Shown: positions 32,575-43,664 of the stretch, in pieces
Layout: each line of letters opens with the position of its first letter
Numbering within the stretch: position 1 is the first letter of the stretch
Assembly (NCBI GenBank): GCA_012656075.1
Contig: JAAKBF010000052.1
Location: forward strand, 62,001 to 126,000
Source: Phytophthora hibernalis
Taxonomy: Eukaryota; Oomycota; Peronosporomycetes; Peronosporales; Peronosporaceae
DNA length: 64,000 nucleotides
Direction: 5' to 3'
The notes under the pieces: generated by a model
Seen by the model: the letters and a program-made list of their open reading frames with translations, nothing else
What the model was told of the DNA's origin: nothing
Database searches by the model: none
Made by a program: the position numbers and the translations under genes

Positions 32575-33013
32575 CAGGGCTCGGAAAATAAAATATAAAA
32601 TTGTACTCGTTTCTCAGAAAAAAATACGTAACTGCAATACTGGCGACGGCAATAATACATATTGCAGTTATTGTTTCAATTTTTTGGTCGTTTTGGCCTT
32701 TGAATATCGTTGGTTCCAAATGAGAATGGTCAAACTACGTAGTACTAATTCATTACAAAGGAGAAATCTGCGCGAGCCGGATATTGGAATCATTAAATAT
32801 GGAAATGAGTCAGTTGGCATGACAATGGGAAGAGATGGTAGTGTACACAAGAACGATTTTGGTTGGAGTACAACAGATTTTGTAGTAAAAAGGCAATATA
32901 CTTATTACGGGGTCAATTTCATATTTTACGGAAACCTTGGTTTGCCAATAATAAGTAATTCCGTCAATATAATACTATAGTTATTATATTATAATTATTT
33001 TTTCCGAGCCCTG
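32575..33013. mobile_element. hAT-type MITE, copy 1
   Basis: 439 bp with terminal inverted repeats CAGGGCTCGGAAAATAA / complement. It is nearly identical to the element at 49089-49520; differences are one substitution, a 3-bp AAT indel and a variable AT-rich stretch before the right end. Flanking octamers are AGTGCTAC and AGTAGCAC (5 of 8 match). It contains an ORF of up to 98 codons on the plus strand (from about 32684). It sits in the 3' UTR of BRK1. Confidence 0.85.
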
Positions 33014-33123
33014 AGTAGCACCATGATTTTTTCGGCTGATAAACAACAGTAGGGGACAACGCAGATGCATCAGGCTTTCAATCCTCAGCTTATGAAAGCG
33101 TTTAACACTCTCTTCATTCTCAC

Positions 33124-35722
33124 CTAGAAGCTATCGGAGCTACTGGGTCGTGAGGGCATCCGAAAAGACCGATAGCCTGTCCTAGAAAGCGAGGTTGGAG
33201 GCTTGCGCAACTCCGCAGTCTTGGTGGGATCCAATCGAGGAGAATCAGACCAAAACTTGGCGGGATGGGCATCCTCTTCGGGCTGTTCTTCAGCGATATT
33301 CTGGTTGTCGCTGGGGAGCGAGCGGTCCACCGCATGCTTCATAAGAAAATGCTTCATTTCAGCTTCGATCGCACCGCCATCCTGAGGTTCCCATGGGACC
33401 TCGTTCTTCTCGAGCACTTTAGTTGTTTTGAATGGTTCTATGCTCTTTTCGTTGTTGTGCTCGTGGGTACCTTCCGGCACCGAGAGGAATCTGAATTCTG
33501 GATCGCGAAGCGAGCCCGATTTTGAGACCGACAAAAGAGGTGCTGGCGGTAACGTGGTTTGCGTTTCCATTTCGCAGCCGGGCGTGTGAATAATCGGCTT
33601 GTTGAAACTAATGAGGGACTCCAAAGGATCTGTACCTGCGTCCACGCATGACCTTCTGATAAGCGACTGCACTGTATGCGCTCGATGCATCATTCTTGGG
33701 ACCCGGTCCGTTTCACTAGTAGGAAACCCGACAGAGGCTGTGGGCGACGATACCAAGGAAGCGAGCTTTGCATCATCATGAGCATGATCATGTTTTTGTC
33801 GCGTTCCCACCTTGGCAGTTGGGTCACTCTTCTTGGCTGCGATAGCAGCTGAAATCGAGTCGACTGGAGCCGATGAGCGTCGCTGCACAGGTGCTGCCCC
33901 CTTCATCTTCTCCTTTTTCTCGGGGATCGCAGTTTCCTCACTGTTTCCCCACACGATGGAGCAATTGTTTCATCTTGTGCAGCCGATCACGTACCTCCTC
34001 CTGGGCTACGGTAAGCTCATCTCTACCTGTAATCTTTGTTAAATTTCCTGCATATGCGTCCACACACAGGAGAAACGGGTCAGACACCGCACAAAAATCA
34101 AATCGGTAGCAACTGCTTACCAATTCGGGCAGAAGGCGTATGAAAAACAGGAGCAGAATCGGACGTTGCCGGCCTTCCACTGGGTGTTAATGCGCGTGCG
34201 CTACCAGGCCGAGATGATGGCGTCCCCGGGCGATATGAAGGTGTTGAAGATCTAGATGAATTGAGCAATTCTTCTTGCGAGATGATGCCTTTTTTCAATT
34301 TCTCGCGGTGGCTCTGCAACTGTGCGTCTGTGAACGCATCAAGAGTTTTTAAATCCGGAAAAGTTGTCATAATGTCGATAAGGTAGCTGGATGCAAACAC
34401 AGACGAGTGCATCACCAACGTTTCACATCAGTAAGGCAATCGTATTACAATTTCAGTGCTCTGCAGCGTACCTGCTCGAAAAACAGCAGGGGTTTCCCTG
34501 CAGCCAAATATCTTGCAGTGCTGTGCACTTTGCTAGGACCGCAATCTGGGAACTCAAAATGATCTGGTTATTTCTCAAGTCGACGGACTCGAGCTGAGAG
34601 CAACGAGTAGGAAGCAGATCCAAGTCCGTGATGACGTTGTCATGCGCGTAAAGCTCGTTAAGTTTCTCCAGCGGTGTCACGAACCCTTGGAAGTCAGAAA
34701 TCTGGTTTCCATTAACTCGAAGCACCTGGAGAAAACCGCCGTCAAGTTGTGGGCCACTACACTTAGTCAGCAATATGACACTCTGTCATGAAAAACTTAC
34801 AATTAGATTCGGAGGCATTATGCCTTGCAACGACGTGAGCTTGTTTTCTGACAGGTTCAACTCTTCCAGCTTCGTGAGGTGAGCGAGGTTGCCAATAGAT
34901 GTCAGTTGATTTCCGGTCAGGTTCAACTGCTCAAGATTTGTGAGTGCATCCATCCCCTACGCCACGGACCCAGAGAGTTGTTCAAACTGTACGGTAGCAA
35001 CAACTAAGTCAATTTGTGCGGAACAAACCTCGGATGCAGCACCTTGAATACGATTGCGGCCCAAGTCCAAGTGTACGAGGAGCCTACACCCGCGAAGGTT
35101 CTCGACGGATGCAATCTGATTGCCATTCAGCCACAGGTTCTTGAGTCTCCCGAGTGCTAAGAAGTCGCTGGAGATCTGTTCGATCTGGTTGTCGTTCATC
35201 TGGAGACCTTCAAGGCTCAAGTTGCTTGAAACAACGACCACAATAGTAAGCCTCCAACAACATTTTGTTGCAGCAAACGTACGCTTTCAATCCAATCGTA
35301 TTTGTCAGCTTGTTGTTGTAGATCTTGAGTTCCCGCAGCTCTCTCGCCGTACTGACGTTCCGAAGCGACGTGATCTTGTTGAATGACACGTCCAGCGCGC
35401 AGAGCTTTGGCAGCTGCAGTGTATCAACCACAACACAGACTATGTTATAGCAGGAACAAAATTCACACGTATTGCACAACAGTCTACAGCATTAATTGCA
35501 CCTCCGACAGGTTTCCGAGCTCTCCGATCGAGCGGTTGTGCGCGTCGATGGCATATTTGCTGGAGTTGAGCTCCGTCGAGAGCGCCCTCTGAGCCAGAGC
35601 GAGACAATTCGGTCAACTCTTCATTTCTAAAATACCCAGCACACTTATGCCTATGCCCAGCACATTACCAGCGCTGCCCCATCGAGCACGCGGATCTGCG
35701 TCGAGATGGCGTCGCCTCTCAT
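33124..35722 (-). CDS. leucine-rich-repeat protein with disordered tail
   Basis: SDS22-like LRRs for protein binding. Exons (complement): 35669-35722, 35502-35588, 35283-35413, 35029-35224, 34801-34956, 34472-34725, 34121-34386 and 33124-34047; introns of 58-88 bp with GT-AG ends. The start MRGDAISTQIRVLDGAAL is followed by repeats such as LPKLCALDVSFNKITSLRN, LGRLKNLWLNGNQIASVEN, LTKLEELNLSENKLTSLQG and LESVDLRNNQI, then an LRR cap (CTALQDIWLQGNPC, YLIDIMTTFPDLKTLDAF). A Ser/Pro-rich tail of about 350 residues follows. In the last exon the frame changes at a G4 run (33947-33950) by +1 or -2, unlike the one-base losses elsewhere. An apparent in-frame TAG near 34957 is the acceptor of the fourth intron. 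It is divergent to NF-YA. LRR proteins of this shape are often axonemal, but that is a guess. Confidence 0.85.
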
Positions 35723-35972
35723 GGCTTTTGGTACATGTAGTGTGTCGCTTCAAGCTTGTTTGGTGTCGTAAACACCAACTTTGTTTTCAGCCAATCAAAT
35801 TGTGTGTTGCTGTTCAAAACCAATTTTCCGCGCTCATTTCAGAACAAAGCCACCAGCAGGTAAGGCGAGTATGCTGGACCGAGAGACTCGCGTATCCGAG
35901 CCTCACTGGGCGTGAATGGCAACACCTGCATGCTAACTCACCCTCTGTACCTTTATTTCCCTCCCATTCAGC

Positions 35973-36776
35973 ATGGAGGACACCACGAGCACTGGAACGG
36001 AAACGAAGCTGGTCTTCTCGGACACGGACGCCACCACTCCCACGGCCACCCCCAACGGCGGCGCAGAGGCGTCGCAGGCCGATCTCCAGGCGCAACTGGC
36101 ACTCTTCCAACAGCAGCAGCAGCAGTACATCCAGCAACTGGTGAGAGCCTTGTATTCATTCCCTCGTCTTGTTGTGACGGAGATGCTGACCGATTGTTCT
36201 CTTTTTCTTTGCACTCGTGTTGCTTTTAATTCGCTGCATTTTAGATGGTAAGCAGGAAGAATTAGCTGGAGTTGCTGGAGCACTTGTGACGTATGTGACT
36301 AACTGACGCTTGTGTGGGGATTTTTGCAGCAACAAACGAACAGTGAGCAGCTCCGCGCCATGTACAGCTCAAGCGCCATGATGCAGCCCTACATGGTGAG
36401 GCTTTATGACGTACACTGATAGTAAATTTTGTGTTCTGATGCCTCGTTGACATTGTTGCAGCTGTCGCAGTCCATGTTCCCTCGTCCTTCGACCCCCAAC
36501 TCGGCCGAAGCTACGGAGGAGGAGCCGGTTTACGTGAACGCCAAGCAGTACCACCGCATTATGATCCGTCGCCAGCAGCGGGCAAAGCTGGAGGCTAAGC
36601 TAGGAAACCCTCGTCAGCGCAAGGCGTATCTGCACGACTCGCGTCACAAGCACGCGATGCGGCGACCGCGTGGGCCTGGAGGCCGATTCCTCACCAAGGA
36701 CGAGATTCAGGGCTTGAAGGACGGCACGATGGTGTTTGAGGATTTACCGCGGAAGGCTGCGCCTAAGCAGCAGTAG
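35973..36776 (+). CDS. NFYA: NF-YA/HAP2, CCAAT-binding factor subunit A
   Basis: Sequence-specific subunit of the trimeric CCAAT-binding factor. Exons: 35973-36140, probably a three-base micro-exon ATG at 36245-36247, 36330-36395 and 36462-36776. The N-terminus is Gln-rich (FQQQQQQYIQQL). The conserved core has the NF-YB/C interaction part (EEPVYVNAKQYHRIMIRRQQ, RAKLEAK) and the DNA-binding part (RKAYLHDSRHKHAMRRPRGP, GGRFLT). It is complete with no frame break. The 3' neighbour (guanylyltransferase-like) is convergent, 123 bp away; the LRR gene is divergent. Confidence 0.95.
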
Positions 36777-36899
36777 ACTCAAAGGTAGCTTTGCTGCGGC
36801 AGGGGCAACACAGCACTCGTCAGATAGCAGTGAACTCATCTTATTTGTATTCCGCGACGTAAAGTAATGAAGCGGAATTTGCATATTGCCTCCATTAGC

Positions 36900-39071
36900 T
36901 TATTTCTCCAACGCACGGACGTACGCCACTTCACCAGACTTCGACACAATGAGGCCGCAAGGGCGAGTGCGCTGTGGTTTGTCTTCGAGTCCGAGGCTTG
37001 CCCAGATTCGGCGATTGCCAAGAGCTGCCAGTTGTGCACGCTTGACAGCAATGGTCTCCTTATCGAAGTTCTCGAGAGGCGCGTAGATGCTGTTGATGTG
37101 CAGGTTGGCTAACATGACAAAGGCAAAAATGTCAGTGACGAAGTATTCAAGCTTGGATAGCTTGACGTACTGTTGTCCGTGAGCTCGCCAGCTTCTTCCT
37201 CCTCTCCTGGAGAAGCGTCGTTTTTGAGGGTGGAATCTCGATCAAACGAGGTAGTGTGACGCAACGCCGGAGATTTGTCTGGTACTGCAGACGCGTCAGC
37301 GGATGCAGGCGGAACTTCTGGCGATGGCGGAGCATCGTAGTCATTCCGTTCGTAGGAGGGCCGTTGGCCTGCAAAATAGTAACGAAAAACACAGTTAGCC
37401 CCCAAGCTCCAGAAACTGTTCACAAACGAACACTTCAATACCATAAGTATTCTTGGTCGGCGTGCATGAACACGTAGAATTGCAGGCACAATGCGAAAAG
37501 TGGCAGAAGCGGCCGCGCTGACACACACCCTTGTTTTGGAAATCGTAGCACACGCCTGTACCTGGTCCTTGACCTCCACCAGCACCGCCACCACGCTTCT
37601 TCTTGTTAGGAGGTGCAAACTCCTGTTCGTCACACACGTAGATTACCATAACCAGCTATCACAGACAACACCAAACAACTTACGTCTGACGCCGACGGGG
37701 TGTCGTGGCGACTTTTCTGTTGTGCCATTGGTTTCTTGGCCGGATCATCAGGGAAAAAGCGCTCGATTTCATCGAGCTTAATGTCTTCACCAATCGCTTT
37801 CTCAATCATGGTCAGGAAATTGCGCTCAAGTGGCATCCCGCGGTCTGGACGGCATCGAATAAATCGCCAGCCACCTTTTTCCAATGGAACGAAGAATACG
37901 CAGCAGGTAAGAACGTGAAACGAGCACCGACAGTAATGTACTTACCTTTTCTCCATCCGACACCGCGATCAGTAGCATTAAACTCTGTACTGCCAATATC
38001 CCACGTGCTCTTGTCATGCGATGGGATGTACGTCAGCCATTCCGGGTCGTAGACACATTCCACAATGCGAGATGACGCCTTCTTGTCCTGTCGAAAGGCC
38101 TCAAAGTCATCTGATACCATGCACCCCAATGCACACATTCAGTCACCGTGGCAATCAAAACCAGAACAAGCAGCCATCTCACCTGGTGCGAACGTGATCC
38201 AGTCGTGGAAGACTTGAGTCCGCTTATCATGGATCACCAACTTGAAACCCGGTTTAGGCGGACGTCCTCGCCACTCTACACCCAGCTGGAAATCGGCAAA
38301 CAGCACGCCGTCGGCGTCCAATTGAACAGTCCTTTCGAATACCCCGGGGTGTACGGCAGCAGCACGGGGGTGAACACAAGCCCCGCATTCTGTCGAGTCT
38401 GCGAGACTCTCGGCAGGATGCTGCGAATTACGTGCCCCACGCGGTTGATGGGGTACATGGACTGCAGCACGAGTTGGAACATATCCGGCGGATGTCCCTT
38501 GGGGGCGGCAGCTGCTTGCGTGGGCCCACCACGTCGTTCTGGATGAGCTTGAGTCGGTCTTGGAGCTTGGAGGTCATGACGGGGCTGCCATTGAGTGCCA
38601 GGATGTCGTACAGCAGCAGAGTGAGCACCGACTTGCTGCCGTCCTTGTCGCTCACCATGAGTCCGTCCAGAATGGTCCATTGGTGCGGCACGACCGTGTT
38701 CCGGTCCACGCCGGGCTGCAGGCGGTCGGGCCGCACGGGACAGAAGAGCGCCACCTCACGGATGTCGTAGTTCTGAGAGATGAGGTAGCAGCGGCCCTGC
38801 ACCAGCAGCGCCAGGTAGCGCACGCCCACCGACTTCTCGCACACGAAGTACGGGTGTTCGCCCACCTGGTGCTCGTTGCCGCGCAGCATCGTCTGCGCCA
38901 CGTTCATGGGCGCACGGTCCAGGTCGTTCCAGCCCACGATTTGGTTGATCTGGCGCTGCAGCTGCTTTTTGTGGTCACGTGCACGGGCTGCCCCAGCTCC
39001 ACGGGCACGCCTGCGATCGTCTGCGTGCCGGCCACGCTCGCCGTCGTCGCGTTCGCCATGGCCTCTATCAT
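36900..39071 (-). CDS. mRNA guanylyltransferase-like protein with CCCH zinc finger, catalytic motifs altered
   Basis: Start at 39071 (MIEAMANATTASVAGTQTIA). The body follows a capping-enzyme nucleotidyltransferase: motif I region CEKSVGVRYLALLVQGRCYL, motif III region WTILDGLMVSDKDGS, then LLLYDILALNGSPV, motif IV region DGVLFADFQLGVEW, then KLVIHDKRTQVFHDW. An OB-fold part follows (RIVECVYDPEW, GGWRFIRCRPDRGMPLERNF). A CCCH finger comes next (CYDFQNKGVCQRGRFCHFSH), then an acidic tail and a conserved end (FDKETIAVKRAQLAALGNRR). Seven exons with GT-AG introns. Three breaks (38966, 38501, 38342) are each fixed by one homopolymer base. Functional enzymes have K-x-D-G in motif I and D-G-E in motif III; here they read K-S-V-G and D-G-L, and the motif V lysines are absent. 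It is probably a pseudoenzyme, perhaps an RNA-binding regulator. Confidence 0.75.
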
Positions 39072-39180
39072 GCTGGGCCCCGTTCCGATATGATAGTGTC
39101 ATATTGATGTTTGCCACGTTGGATGTAGCCATGAAGATCAAAGTGGCTACACTAACTTCAACAGGCACAACGGAACTCGC

Positions 39181-41450
39181 AATGGCGAAGGATGCGGAGA
39201 CGAAGTCTGCTGGTTGCAGGAAGACGAGCTCGGTCGGGCAGCATAACCTAATCAACTCGCAGTATGAAGAAGAGCTGGACCGCATTCGGACGGAGGGAGA
39301 TCTGACGCTCATCAAGGTGCAGACGGAGAAGAAAAGGCTCGTGGAGCTAGAGGCCAAGCTTGCAGACGCCAATAAGCAGCTCAGAGAGAGGAAAAAGACG
39401 GTGAAGCCAGGAGAGCAGCCTGAAGAGATCAAGGAAGCTGCAATGGGGAAGGGACTGCTGGCTGCGCTGGTCTTGTCGGCTGCTGCCGGCGCCAAGGGAC
39501 CCGCTAAACAACTGCCAACGATTTCACAGGCGGAGAAAGAGCAAGTGAACAATGTGGTAAAGAGTTCACCAATTAATGCAGCAGGCAAGGAGCGACAATT
39601 GCATGCAGAGGAGCGTCTGAAAGTTGCAGTTGCGGAGCGCTCCGTGGAGCTTCAGAAGATGCGGTACTTGATCGATGAAACTCGACGGAAAAGATTGACG
39701 CGTTGGCGAACGAGAAGGAAATGCTCAAGGATATTCAGGAAGCTGAAGAAGATGTGAATCGAGCACAGACAGAGACGACGGAGCTAAAGCGACGAGCAGT
39801 CGAGATGAAGAGCGAGATTGCTGCGACGGAACTGGAATTTGACACGGAGAAGCATGCATTTCGACTGGAACGGCAGCGATTGTTGGTTAAAGTGGAAGAA
39901 ATCGTGAAGGGGAGAAGCAGGGATCGCATGATCAACCTCCCCTATGTCACATGTAAGTGCCTGTAGCTCTTTGTTGGTGCGATTGTTGTGTGTGTGACCA
40001 ACTCAAGCGCTTGCTTTCCTAGAAATACAGCGTATTTCACAACAATATCGCCCATCGTCGGACACATGTAAAGTAAGCAACCTGTCTCCATGTATTTTGC
40101 ATGAACTTGTTGAGTTGAGTCTAATGCGAGCACGTTGTGCGCTGCAGTAGGACGTCGTCAAAGTGGAAAAATCAACTTGGAGCAGAAGATTGTGTCTTTC
40201 GAGCAAAAAAGCGACTACTGGATCGTATCATCGAGGAGACGAGTGTGAAAACGTTGAGCGAGTTTATTCGCAAATACAACGAGCAAGAGCACACCAAAGC
40301 GGAGGTATTTGCGCAAATTGAAGCGCAAACGGCAGCAAGTAAGATATTTTCGTTCCTGATGCTGTCATGACTAAACACGTTAACCATTGTTTCACTGGAA
40401 GATGAAGCGCTGAATGAATCTATTGCTCAACTTACTGATGAAATCGCGCGGCTTAGTGGTGCCGATGAGAACGACGCAACGGACGATGATGCGGAGAAAC
40501 CCTCCGGTATGGACTTGACTTTCTTCGATATCAATAATGATTCACTTGTGCATAACTTCAAGGAATACCTGGTTTGTGATAGATCTTCAGAAGCATCTCG
40601 ACATAGACGAAGTTCTTATCGTGCGTTGGGCCAAGGATGCAGACATCTTCACCGAAGCGTACGTTGCTGAAGGTCTGGCTTCACAATCTGCTTGTCTCCG
40701 CACTCACACGATGATTCCACGGTACAATTTAGGGTAAAATGTCTTCGAGATCCTATTCACGATATCTACAAAGAGTTTTTCCCGAACGAGCGCAATGAAG
40801 ACCTGTTTGATAGCGTGGTAGGTTGCGACGTGTTCCTCAACCTTCTCTCCTGCTCTAATATCCTTGCGTCGTTCACCTACTCTCCAGACCGTCCGAGAAT
40901 CAGGGATGATGCGTCGAATTGGCTCCATCGAGGAGCGTGTCATGCAGTTCATCATGGCCAAAATACTCGAGGAGACGGAGGCGTCCGCGCCCCCGAACAG
41001 CAGCGACACCTTGCGACGACTGCGACAGTATCAAGGAAGAAGGGAACAGCGAGACTCGGCATCACTAACTCTCTCTAAAATGTGTGGTGTCGAGCCTCCT
41101 TCCACCCTCAAGAGCGAAATCAATGTCCGCCGACCCAAGGACAGCAAAGCAGTTCCCGAGGAAGACGAGGACGAGGACAACGAGGACGGTCCAACCAAAA
41201 ACGCGATTGTGATGCACTCGGACGTTTTCCGCCAGAAATTCAACGCCGTGACTAGAAGTGACAGTGCGAAAATGCAACTGGAGGACCACTCAGCAGCTCC
41301 CCAACGCGTAAGAACGCTACTACAGCACTCAATCTGTAGGGCTTGTTGAAGTGCTTGTGCTTGCTAGTCACTCAGGCATATCCACTAAACCGAGGTGCTA
41401 AACTTTATGCGTGCACGCATAAACTTTCCTCACAATCACAGAACGTATGA
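39181..41450 (+). CDS. coiled-coil protein, outer dynein arm docking complex type (ODAD1/CCDC63-like)
   Basis: Start at 39181 (MAKDAETKSAGC). Long coiled coil: LINSQYEEELDRIRTEGDLT, EAKLADANKQLRERKKTV, AEERLKVAVAERSVELQKMR, EEDVNRAQTETTELKRRAVE. After an intron (39953-40147, possibly holding one more small exon) comes KINLEQKIVSFEQKSDYW, RIIEETSVKTLSEFIRKYNE, then after intron 40339-40401 NEALNESIAQLTDEIARLSG. A later exon has RRIGSIEERVMQFIMAKILE. The F-x-x-I-x-x-x-T...L...F and L/I-G-x-I-E-E-R patterns match docking proteins that anchor outer dynein arms on axonemes, fitting a zoosporic organism. Breaks at 39687 and 40220 are one-base run losses. Exons between 40500 and 40880 are not resolved. 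Splicing from 41311 to 41442 would end the frame in the ATGA that also starts the next gene. Confidence 0.6.
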
Positions 41451-43153
41451 CTGACAAGCTCAAGCCGGAGGCGACGGCCGACGCCACGACAGACACGGTG
41501 ATTCTCATCTCGGACGGTACGCGCCCCGCCCTGCGACCCCTCATCCAACGCGCAAGACTCTCCTCTTCCTTTATCACCCCTTATTCATAGCCTAACTCTC
41601 CCTATTCGCGTCAATATCTACAGATGAACATGACCAGTCGAAAGTCGCAGTGAAGCCTCGTCGCGGAGCCTCCAGCGCGGCCTCCAGTGGACTCAGCAGC
41701 ATATTAAGTGACAGTGACAGTGATGTGAAGCTGGAGGAGGTGCTGAATTCCGTGTACTCGGACACTAAGCCCAGTACCTCAACGAAATCCCCAAAGCCCA
41801 TGACGAAGACGCCGCCTCGACCCAGGAACAAGCCCAAAGTGCGCAGCCAGTCCATCACCTCCACACCCGAGAAGACTCCAGAGCGAGCGGCCAAGCGCCG
41901 TGCAACTTCTGGGATCTCTTCGGCCCCCAGCACGCCCCCTACCAACCGGTCGGACGGTCTGAAGCCCTTCACGCCCTCGTCTACACTTAAGTCTTCCATG
42001 AACGCCTCGCTAGTTTTCGATATGGTCACGTCGCTGAGTACGAACGACCCTGGAGTAGCCATTGCTACTCTCCGCAGTATTGTGGTGCTCGGCAAAGAGT
42101 ATCCATCAGACTTGCTCTATGCCGAGCTCATCGACCGCATCCAGAGCCACGAGGCGATTGCGTACAGTGACGCGGTGGCAATTTATGCAGCGCTAGTGTT
42201 TGTATTTGACAAGGCGGCGTCCTGCAGCTGTGCGGTGACGTTCCCGAACCAGTGGGAGCCGTTGGCGACGGCGCTGCAAGAGGTTAGCGGGAATAAAAGC
42301 GTTGGAGAGGATGGCAAGCCCAAGAAGGACGAGGGCTGGCGTCGCAACTTGCTGGTGCTGCAGTTTTACATCTACTGCTTCCAGCAAGACCTACATTTGT
42401 GCCGCTCACGCTATGAACGTCTAGAAGGAAAATCCTGGTTGTTCCGCACCCGCATGTTTTTGTTGATGCAGACCGACGGCATCACGGCAAAGAGTTCGGC
42501 AAAGGCACGTGCCAAATCGCGTGCTAAGGGCACCAAAATGCGCAACAACACTGTTATTTTCCAAGCAATTAGCTGGGCGCTCCAACTATGGCAGCGCGTG
42601 TACGATGGAGACGACAAACCGAAGAAGAAAAAGAACAACACCGACGCAAACGAGGATACCAATTTGTTTCTTCGACAGGAGGGCGAGCAGGCTTGCTTGG
42701 CAGTGGTCCGTCTGATCGAGATGCTGTACCTGTGTACCGATCAGCAAGTCAACGCGCTGCAACGAATTCAGGCTGGTCTCTCCGAGCTGACGCAACCCAC
42801 GCGGGTTAAGTTTTCGCAAGCTGTACAGTCTCCAGCTTTGAGGACGCAACTAGCGACCACTATGATCGGATTGTCCAACAAATCGCGAAGCAAGGAAACG
42901 GAGTGGTACGTGTGCAACGCTCTTGGCCGAGTTCAGCTTGCCATGAATCCAGGTACGAAGGTTCTACTTGTTCTGCTTGATTTGTTTGGTAAAGTATTTA
43001 CTTTTGCATTTTACTTTGCACTTAGATTCCAGCAGTGATGTTGCGCACACCGACGGCTACTCATGGTCGCACTTCGACAGCTTTATCAACCTAAAGCCGC
43101 AGAGCAACCTCACGAAACTGCTGCAAGAGATTTCGCGCATGCAACACCACTAG
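41447..43153 (+). CDS. protein with SUMO-interaction-like motif, conserved helical domain of unknown function
   Basis: Exons 41447-41516, 41624-42952 and 43026-43153; introns of 107 and 73 bp with GT-AG ends. The N-terminus contains TVILISDDEHD, a good match to a SUMO-interacting motif (hydrophobic core followed by acids), formed across the first splice junction. A basic Ser/Pro/Thr-rich region with KTPPRPRNKPK follows. The C-terminal 350 residues are helical (MNASLVFDMVTSLSTNDPGV, AIYAALVFVFDKAASCS, LLVLQFYIYCFQQDLHLC) and end ISRMQHH. No frame break. The layout is reminiscent of the SMC5/6 loader SLF2 (FAM178), a weak guess. Nuclear location is likely from the basic tracts. Confidence 0.7.
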
Positions 43154-43664
43154 ATTTATGGGGTTTATATATAATGCTATCGCTTTTCGTTCACAACCTT
43201 TTGTTTGACTACACTGCTCAGGTGCGCGCGAATGCGTCTTTACCAGCCATCACTGCTATTGAATGCCGCCGCAGACCCAAAGATGGCGTCATCCGTGTAA
43301 ACAGACACGATGCCCATGCTGCATTGGACAATGACACAAGAGATCCGTCAGTATTGCGCCGTCACTCATCAGCACATGCAACGTACTTGTCGGAGACAGC
43401 CAGATATGCTCCTCTTTCGTAAGAGAAGTCACCGCTCGTCTTGTACGAAGCCGACGAGATTTGGTGTGGTTGCTGTTGCCTGTTGCGCATTCATTTGAGC
43501 GAATTCGTTAGCGCAAGCATCCGCCACTACAGTTTCAACAGCAACGTACAGGGTGATCTGCGCCAAGCCGTCGGCAGTTGCATTGACATAGGCAGTCGAA
43601 AACTGAGTGCAAGCAGAGTATGATGGAGTTAGTACTCACACCAAAAGCTCTCACTAAGTGGACA
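43154..43664. other. 3' intergenic between convergent genes
   Basis: Short ORFs only; no recognised motif. It lies between the stop at 43153 (+) and the stop at 43665 (-). Confidence 0.5.

Noticed and set aside
34957..34990. In-frame stop in the LRR gene
   Set aside because: The TAG is the 3' end of a 72-bp intron; splicing there gives normal LRR spacing.
38560..39093. 177-codon plus-strand ORF
   Set aside because: Shadow opposite the guanylyltransferase-like exon; no recognisable residues.
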